The translations under genes and the position numbers were made by a program. A stretch of DNA of 28,565 nucleotides from Plantago elongata (taxonomy: Eukaryota > Streptophyta > Magnoliopsida > Lamiales > Plantaginaceae), in assembly GCA_036897095.1 (NCBI GenBank), contig JAYMSP010001819.1, positions 1 to 28,565 of the forward strand, given 5' to 3'. Shown piece after piece: positions 21,983 to 28,565 of the stretch. The notes under the pieces were generated by a model that saw only the letters and a list, made by a program, of their open reading frames with translations, had not been told where the DNA came from and did not search any database. Positions within the stretch are counted from its first letter, which is position 1, and the number at the start of each line of letters is the position of its first letter.

Positions 21983-22830
21983 TACATGCTTACAAATTAG
22001 ATCGTTTAATATTCAGTTATTCCACATACTCGTTTGAAGTTACCTTCAAATACTGTAAACATATTGTGAGTTTCAAATTCTCAAATCTCATTCTCATCCA
22101 AGCTTGCTATGTGCCCTTAAACTATTTCCGATTCGAATCGTTGTCTGCTATAACATGCTCATAGAGTACGAGTTTAAACTTCTCAAGTCAAGTACTAGTA
22201 ATTTCTAAGGCATATGCTGTTAATAACTTGAGTAAATTAGTAAATGAGTTCCAACAAGTAGCACTTCATGTTTATATGGTGTTCTCAGGTAGAAATTAGA
22301 AATTGAGTTCTAATGTTATGCAATAATTCAGTTTCAGATAGAGTTCATAGCGAAATTGGTCTGTATATCTGCTTAGTGCTTTGCCAGAGAATTCTATAAT
22401 CAGAAGATGATGACTGACAACATAGAACCTGTTCTCTCATTGACGAGATGGAGATATTGTTAGAGGCACGAGAAACATGGATCCCGATTAATCAACTGTC
22501 TGTCTAGTGTTCCCAATTACATCAATTTACATGAAAATTACACAACAGGATATATCCTACCATCAGCAGAAACTGAATGACAAGTGTTAAGCCATGTAAT
22601 GTATTCACGTGTCACTTATCAACTAAGCTGTTGGAGCCACATCTTCTGGTATTCTGGTGATCTCTGGAAATGATCCTTCAAAGATCATATAGCAAGTACG
22701 ATGCACATCACTGGCGAAGCTCTGCAAAATAGTTTTATCCAAGTCCGGTCTGCTGGGAAACTAGCAGTTAGTTACATTTGACCCGATTTACAGTGTTGTC
22801 CATGTGCAGGGTGACATGTTACAGCACAAG
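21983..22830. other. Intergenic region and SUMO-protease 3' UTR
   Basis: This holds the upstream flank of the tRNA and the probable 3' UTR of the minus-strand SUMO protease. Nothing else is recognised. Confidence 0.5.
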
Positions 22831-25800
22831 TCAAGAATCTGAGTTGCAGGTGGCTTCTTCGCTTGCTTTAGCAAACTCCTCTGTTAGCAAATCCTTAATT
22901 TTCAGCCTCAAATCAGAGGCTTCTTCCGGTCTAAACCATTGCCTGCCAAACTGATTACGATAACATACACAGAAAAATACGCTTGAGAAAAAAGTTTAAC
23001 TAGAGAAAAACATTCCTTAGCAAAATATGCCAATCTACCCCATGTTTGTGCACAGGATCTCCTCGTTTTTTCAGAAACTCACACCAAACCACTTGGTTTA
23101 TGGAGATTTTCCTCTGGCCTCTTCAGTCAGAGAAAAAAGGAAAATCGGTTTGGTGCATATTTCAAATTTACAACAATAAAAATAACGAGGGGACACCTGT
23201 GCAAGTTACATGTCACAAGTAAAAGATACGGGAGAAATAGTAACTCGGGATGCAAAATATCAGCTAAGTGGAAAAAAGTACCATTTCCAAATCCTTCATC
23301 TTCAGCCTTTCGGGAGCTTCACCAAGGAAACGTTCCATGAAGAAAAGAACGAACAGACCACAATCATATTCATTCTTTTGTTGAGGTACCTGTTTCTCAG
23401 GAAAACAAAAGAAGAATTACATGTCTGGCATTATTATAGCAAAATGTTCTAGATGGCAAGTTAGATAAGTACAGATGTGTTAAATAACAGCAAACCCCAG
23501 AAGACACATGAATAAAGGTAATGCGTGGTTCATTACAAACACCGACAAATTTTCACTACATTTAGGCAGATGAAAAAAGGATACCTCAGCTTTCTTCAAC
23601 TCGATTCTTCGAGATAGCTTGTCCCATAATTTGTCTGCGACGGGTGGTTCAGCTACTTCTCTTTTCAGATAATTCCACTCTTCGATTAGAAAGCTGCAAA
23701 AAAATTCACGCCGTTAGAAAGTCAATATGAAACAAAACAATTTTGATTAGAACAAGGACAACGCAATGTGCAGGCAAAGCTAAATGACATGAAGCCAAGC
23801 TGCATACAAGTATACAGCCAAGGAAGAAAAAGAAAAGGACAAGATCATTATATGACGAACTGAGAACTAAATATTTTACCGTGTCACAACACCGTACACC
23901 TGAGCTAGCATCTTAAATCAGTAAAGCAGTGATAAACATCCTTACATAGGTGACCAAGGTTAGTAACAGGGCCTTTACTCTCTCAAAAATATGACTAGAG
24001 TAGAACTTAAACTGTAACTACTAACTTGTTCCATTGTGATCGTGTGTTTCTTACAAACAGATCCTATCATTGTGCAGTCAGGTGCAAAATTACAAACTTT
24101 ATCCAATCTATACAACCACCGGAAAGACCACACTAACTGACTTTCGTAATTCATACATCAGTAATAAGTTAACTGAAATGTCGAGAGAATCCAACGGACT
24201 TCTATTGCTAACAGGTCCATCCCATAAATACAGATATTGAATTCTCTGGATGGCTTTAGTAAAATTAGATGCAAGTACCTAAGGCTTACTCTTAGATCAC
24301 AAAGAGCAAAAGCGTGACCAAAAGTTTAAGCACGAGCGAAGAAAAGAATTCCAATATTTAAAATCTTTATATGCATTACATTATTCATACATAGTTTAAA
24401 AAATAGCACTATGATTATAAAAATTAGTCTAATTTATAATAATAAGAATGTTATCACAATATGAGAGTAATTAACAAGAACTCTATGTAAATTGCAAAGT
24501 AGCAAAAGACTTAAATCGTGTTAAAGTAAGCTTGCAGCGGCAACATTTAAGAGTAAATGGAAACTTTATATAGGGCTGACTAGCTCTTCATCGAAAGCTT
24601 ACAATGTCTCTTTGAACCAGAAATGAGGGAAAACACATTCACTAGTGTGCTGGCTACCATATGACGACTGAAAAAATCACACTGGAGCTGAAATAATAAT
24701 GGTCCATTACAACTTTGTGGAAGGTTATTGACATATAAGCATAATTGTCAGACCCAAAGGCAATACTGCAATTATCACGCTTCAAAACTTTTAAGAATGT
24801 AATGTATAATATTAATCGGACATGCAATTAGCACAGTTCAAATACTAGTAATTTGCTTGCCAGGTACGCAAACCTACCTCTTCACATCCTTGAAAATTGA
24901 CCTGCTGGAATGTAGCCCTAAAGAATCCAGATGAAGTATGATAATTCCAGATTCATCTTCTTTATCTGGTATACATATAATAACCAAGCTCCAATGAACA
25001 CTGCGGGGAAAAAAAAACCAAAAAAAAGGACACTGTAAAATGAGACCACTAGAATAAAGACTGGAAAGTTAATCATCAGTTTTAGTATAGATTAATATAG
25101 ATTTGCAGCAAATATGACAGCTTTAGCTCCAGAACTTGCATGAATTACATGGTTGCACATACAGGAAGATTTATGAGTATAGCTTACAGATCGATAATTT
25201 TGAACAGTCAGCGAAAAGGAGGCGATTTCTGACAGGAAAATTATAAATTTTCACAGTTCTAAAACGAACACACCATAGATGAGAGTTCAACAGCTGCAGA
25301 CCTAGCACTCAGGGTTGCTCGTAGCAGAATGGGCCTACATGTTAAACTCCCTCCCCCCCCCCTGTTTATTGCAGACAGGGCATGTCAAGGCATTTTTAGT
25401 CCATATAACAGCCAGCTCTTAAAGATATCTAAACTAACGGCAAACAAGAGAACGTGTAAACTTGTATGCATTTTTCCTCTGTGGGGCTCCTTCCCGATGT
25501 CACATCATTTTCCTCTTAATCTAACTCTATAAACATAACTCTTAAGATGAAATACTACCTTACTACTTACCTTTCGTGAATTGGTATGAATATGTATGCT
25601 TTCTCAAAAAGATTGACGCCTTTCCACCACCTTCTAAACTTCTTAAATGATGTTTCCTTGTCAATCTGCATCATAGAACAAAATCACTGAAAGAACCTTC
25701 AAGCAATTCAGAATAATGTTATTACAATTTTAGCAGGCTTACAACTTCTTGAAACCAAAGTTTACTTTTACATACCAGGGAATACATGACCCATCTAAAT

Positions 25801-27580
25801 GTGGTACACAATGAAAATGAAACGCAAGAAGAAAATCTATCAGAAGAGACGGGTTCAGTAAGTTTTCACATATTGGCTATAATACCATGGCTTTAAAGGC
25901 CACTAATAACAAAACAATCCAAGATTATCTATTCAGATCAGATTGGTCTTAAGTTCATCAACATAATGATGAACAGATAAAGAGTCCAACTCATAAAACA
26001 ATTTAAATATAGAGGCCATGCATGAAAAGCTCATTGTAAGATTCTACATAGGCCCCCTCCCTGTCAATCTTAAGAAAGCAACAGTACCGGATTCTTGTAT
26101 CACAAAAAGGGGGTAGCTGCATGAAGCATAAAATGGAGAGAGAAAAGCATTCTCCATACTGAACAATTCTGTCAGTGCTACTTATCGCTGTGGGATTCGT
26201 GGGAGCCGGATAAATCTTTTTTATATTGATGACATTGTACAACTAAATTTAATGAAAGGAAACAATACATGACCATAACCAGGAATTAGCTCCAATTGTT
26301 GAAAGGGAGAAATTACTTCAAAAGATTTAGCAGAGTATAACCATTACCTTTTTCAGGACATCCAGTTGCAGCTTCTTGTAGAAGTACGTATTGAAAATTT
26401 GGTAATTACATCCTTCTGTGGTTGTTGTAGATGTTGTCTTCTGCAGATACCTAAACAAAGAATACCAAGAACTAAGTCATCTGAGCATTAATTGAAAAGA
26501 CATTTTCATTCTAAGGCACAATACTCCTAACCACATTATCATCCACTTGCATTTACCCAAATAAAGAGCACGAATTAGAAAACCAGAATGATCAGAGCCA
26601 TCTGATAATAACAAAGATAGCTCTTGTTTGGTTTATATTATGTGCAGTGGTTGTTCATCCCCACAAAGGTAATCATTGTTGATAAGTTTACAGCAGAACC
26701 TTACAAATGTAGATTGTTTGTGTGAAAGCCTACAGTTATTACCAAGTACTCTGCAAAGTTGAAAGCCTCAGTTTTGCATGGAAAAGATCCTAGAAAATAA
26801 ATGCATTGCAGGATTATCTATGAAAGGACAATTTCATGAATCACAAATCAGTCATACAATACAAATATACATCTACAGAAGCTCTCAGAAATGGTGATTT
26901 CACAGGGTAGGTTCCCCAACAGCAGGTTGAATTAAAGAGGATGAACAAACAACAATTGAACTTTGACTTTCATCTATTAAAGAGAGCAGAATTGCCACTC
27001 TCTAATTTGCTCCTAGGCACAAATGTAGTAATTTGCAAATGAGAAGTTAAAACAGGAATATAATTAGATGAAGGAGGAGGCAAGTTCATGAATATAGAAG
27101 AATAAAAAAATAGAACAAAAAAAGGAAATAAAACAATGACATATCAGCTTACTTTATGTAAAAATTCATGATGGGTGATGAAACATAAGTCTCCGGATCC
27201 AGGCATTCGATATCTGAGTGACGTATTTCAACTGCTTTTGGATCATCACTGACAGAAATTAACAATAGTTTGGTTAATATGATGTGAGAGTTATAATATA
27301 AATTTGATGAAGATAATTAAAGTACAGATAATATGTTCTGGTGCATATTACCTTGACGGATAGTATATTGTGTTCTCTTTGACACTGAAAAAGAGTCAAC
27401 GCAGGGGAATGACAGTATGTTAATTCCACAGCAAAAAACTTGTACAGCTTTCATAGTCATACACATTTCAAACTCCAAAAGATCTCACCACTGCATATAA
27501 TACCTTCTGTCTACTCTCTCTCCTTGATTTGTTATATGATCCTCCATTTCCTCCTCGTCTAACAAGACAACAGAGTTCGG
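22831..27580 (-). CDS. SUMO protease of the OTS1/OTS2 (ULP1C/ULP1D) type, C-terminal part
   Basis: The product is a cysteine protease of family C48 that removes SUMO from nuclear proteins. In Arabidopsis, OTS proteins act in salt and light responses. Nine exons are resolved on the minus strand: 27504-27580, 27352-27384, 27153-27248, 26348-26450, 25571-25665, 24878-25000, 23585-23693, 23282-23389 and 22831-22950. They give 287 residues with consistent phases. Visible motifs are VVLLDEEE, IYYPSSDDPKAVEIRHSD, SSPIMNFYIKYLQK, the catalytic His in VHWSLVIICIPDKEDESG, the catalytic Asp in LHLDSLGLH, LIEEWNYL, the oxyanion Gln in VPQQKN, the catalytic Cys in YDCGLFVLFF, and the tail QWFRPEEASDLRLKIK. 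The catalytic triad is intact. The N-terminal part was not found in the window and probably continues to the right, so the model is partial. Confidence 0.9.
23047..23205. repeat. Imperfect long hairpin in a SUMO-protease intron
   Basis: Outer arms GTGCACAGGATCTCCTCG and, inverted, TTGCACAGGTGTCCCCTCG pair well. After an unpaired stretch, inner arms CACCAAACC and GATTTTCC pair again around a loop near 23112-23128. It may be a decayed MITE or a small-RNA-type foldback. It lies wholly within the last intron. Confidence 0.6.
25353..25363. repeat. Homopolymer C tract in intron
   Basis: An uninterrupted run of about ten C follows CTCCCTC in a SUMO-protease intron. It is a simple repeat that is prone to sequencing error. 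Confidence 0.6.
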
Positions 27581-27917
27581 CTGAAAGTTTTATGACAGAA
27601 GCAGAACAAAGATGATCTTGACTTAGAGTCATACAGAAGTTGCCTCTTAGGAACAACAAACACATAACCATAACACTGAACACGCAGAAGGGAGCTTCAA
27701 AGGAAATTGCAGAGAAGTGTCTGAATAAAAAAGACAATGTAGGAGAGCAACACAGAGAAATGCGCATTTGTAGTGGGACTCTGCCTGTGCCATTGGACAA
27801 GTTGCTGATCAATTATAAGTTTGAAGAGAACATAACTGGTCATATAGCTGTTCAACGTGTCTTTAGGGATAAAAGGTAGTTTGGAACACTCATGAGGGAA
27901 ATACAACATATATCTTA
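27581..27917. other. Sequence upstream of the first resolved SUMO-protease exon
   Basis: This is probably intron of the minus-strand SUMO protease. On the plus strand an open frame at 27640-27879 encodes 79 hydrophilic residues with ordinary amino-acid usage but no family I recognise. No minus-strand exon was identified. Confidence 0.4.
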
Positions 27918-28135
27918 CTTCCTCCGCCCCGCGCGAAGTTTCCCATTTTATTTTGCTGACTTTTTCTTACCTTAGTTTGACTGCTAATTAATCTTAAATA
28001 ATATAGGAACAGTAATTAAGAAAGTCATATTACCAAGTATAATAGTTAAACTTTCATAAATTAATTTGTAGTCAAACTAATGTTATAAAAAGTCAATGAA
28101 AATCAAAAGGGAATCTTCGGGCGGGGCGGAGGAAG
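27918..28135. mobile_element. Stowaway-like (Tc1/mariner) MITE
   Basis: This 218-bp element has terminal inverted repeats beginning CTTCCTCCGCCCCGC on both sides and is flanked by TA dinucleotides (27916-27917 and 28136-28137). Inverted similarity continues inward through TTTGACT. The CTYCCTCCG start and the TA target site are typical of Stowaway MITEs. It has no coding capacity. Confidence 0.9.
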
Positions 28136-28143
28136 TAAGATAT

Positions 28144-28273
28144 ACTCCCTCCGTCCCAACTTCATCTTCCCGTATTCCGTTTTGGTCCATCCCAACTTCA
28201 TCTTCCCATCCCTTAAATGGAAAATCTCTCTCCTACTTTATCCCCTATCTCTCCTACTTTAGTCATTCTTTCA
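28144..28273. mobile_element. One end of a second Stowaway-like MITE
   Basis: TA followed by CTCCCTCCGTCCCAACTTC starts only 8 bp after the first element. It is followed by internal sequence usual for this family, such as TCTCTCCTACTTTATC repeats. The matching inverted end (GGGACGGAGGGAG) is not seen before the window ends, so the element is truncated or rearranged. Its inner boundary is approximate. Confidence 0.7.
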
Positions 28274-28565
28274 ACGGGATATGTAGGTGCTTCACAAATA
28301 GAGAGGGTGGGAGTGCAGAACATTTCGATGTTAGAAGAACTCCATTAACTATGCTTCTTAGTTCAACTTAAGTTATTAGCTTGCAGATAAAGGCTAAATG
28401 CTGGGGAGCTATGAATCTTCTGCATCAAATTATTAGCATCATTGTATATTGATTTTTGAGCTTGATCCCGTATACTATTCTTGGATCTTGAATTCTTTTC
28501 CAGTTACTTGTTTATTCAACTTCGTTCACTATGCTCCCCTTTACACAAATTATGTTATATATATA
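28274..28565. other. Unassigned right end
   Basis: No exon, RNA or repeat end can be supported. On the minus strand, an acceptor-like TGATGCAG near 28415-28422 opens a short readable frame, but it has no family similarity I can see. Confidence 0.35.

Noticed and set aside
23383-23395. Alternative acceptor CTGAG, which would add KQ before VPQQKN in the SUMO protease
   Set aside because: The acceptor AAACAG gives the family's usual spacing between the RRI motif and VPQQ, so the shorter exon is preferred.

Overview
The window is nuclear DNA of a flowering plant, most likely a eudicot. Intergenic and intron DNA is AT-rich, introns have GT-AG borders, plant-only families are present (a DUF936 protein and a DUF1118/RIQ-like plastid protein), and there is a nuclear tRNA-Gly and several plant-type MITEs. 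All gene models below were rebuilt by hand: splice sites were chosen so that reading frame and family similarity agree across exons. No database search was run.

Layout, left to right. (1) 1-227 is a copy of the 5' flank of MED17, followed by about 1.5 kb without genes and then a decayed copy of the last exon of a methyltransferase gene (1876-2014). (2) 2616-6259, minus: MED17, a Mediator head subunit, 8 coding exons, 653 aa. (3) 7819-10124, minus: a Methyltransf_16 family methyltransferase, 7 exons, 251 aa. (4) 10498-12473, plus: a DUF936 protein, 4 exons, 563 aa, divergent from the methyltransferase across a 373-bp promoter with site II and MSA (G2/M) motifs. (5) 13841-14395, minus: a two-helix thylakoid protein resembling RIQ1/RIQ2, with a tandem duplication of its 3' end. 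(6) 15454-15696, minus: a small secreted 8-cysteine peptide. (7) 17450-21113, plus: the splicing factor PRP17/CDC40, whose last coding exon is only 7 nt and lies beyond a 1.9-kb intron carrying a MULE-type MITE. (8) 21911-21982, minus: tRNA-Gly(UCC), next to two tandem copies of a tRNA 3' fragment. (9) 22831 to beyond 27580, minus: the catalytic part of an OTS/ULP1-type SUMO protease. (10) 27918-28565: a complete Stowaway-like MITE, one end of a second, and unassigned sequence.

Most genes are housekeeping genes for nuclear functions (transcription, splicing, SUMO removal, protein methylation). Nothing suggests that they form a shared pathway. The most informative structure is a tandem duplication: the unit from just downstream of MED17 to the last methyltransferase exon is repeated, which predicts a second MED17 copy just left of the window. 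I found no new multi-gene system. The more unusual items are this duplication, the tRNA-fragment array, the 7-nt terminal exon, a perfect hairpin in the MED17 3' region, an AUG-stop upstream ORF, and the orphan-looking cysteine-rich peptide.
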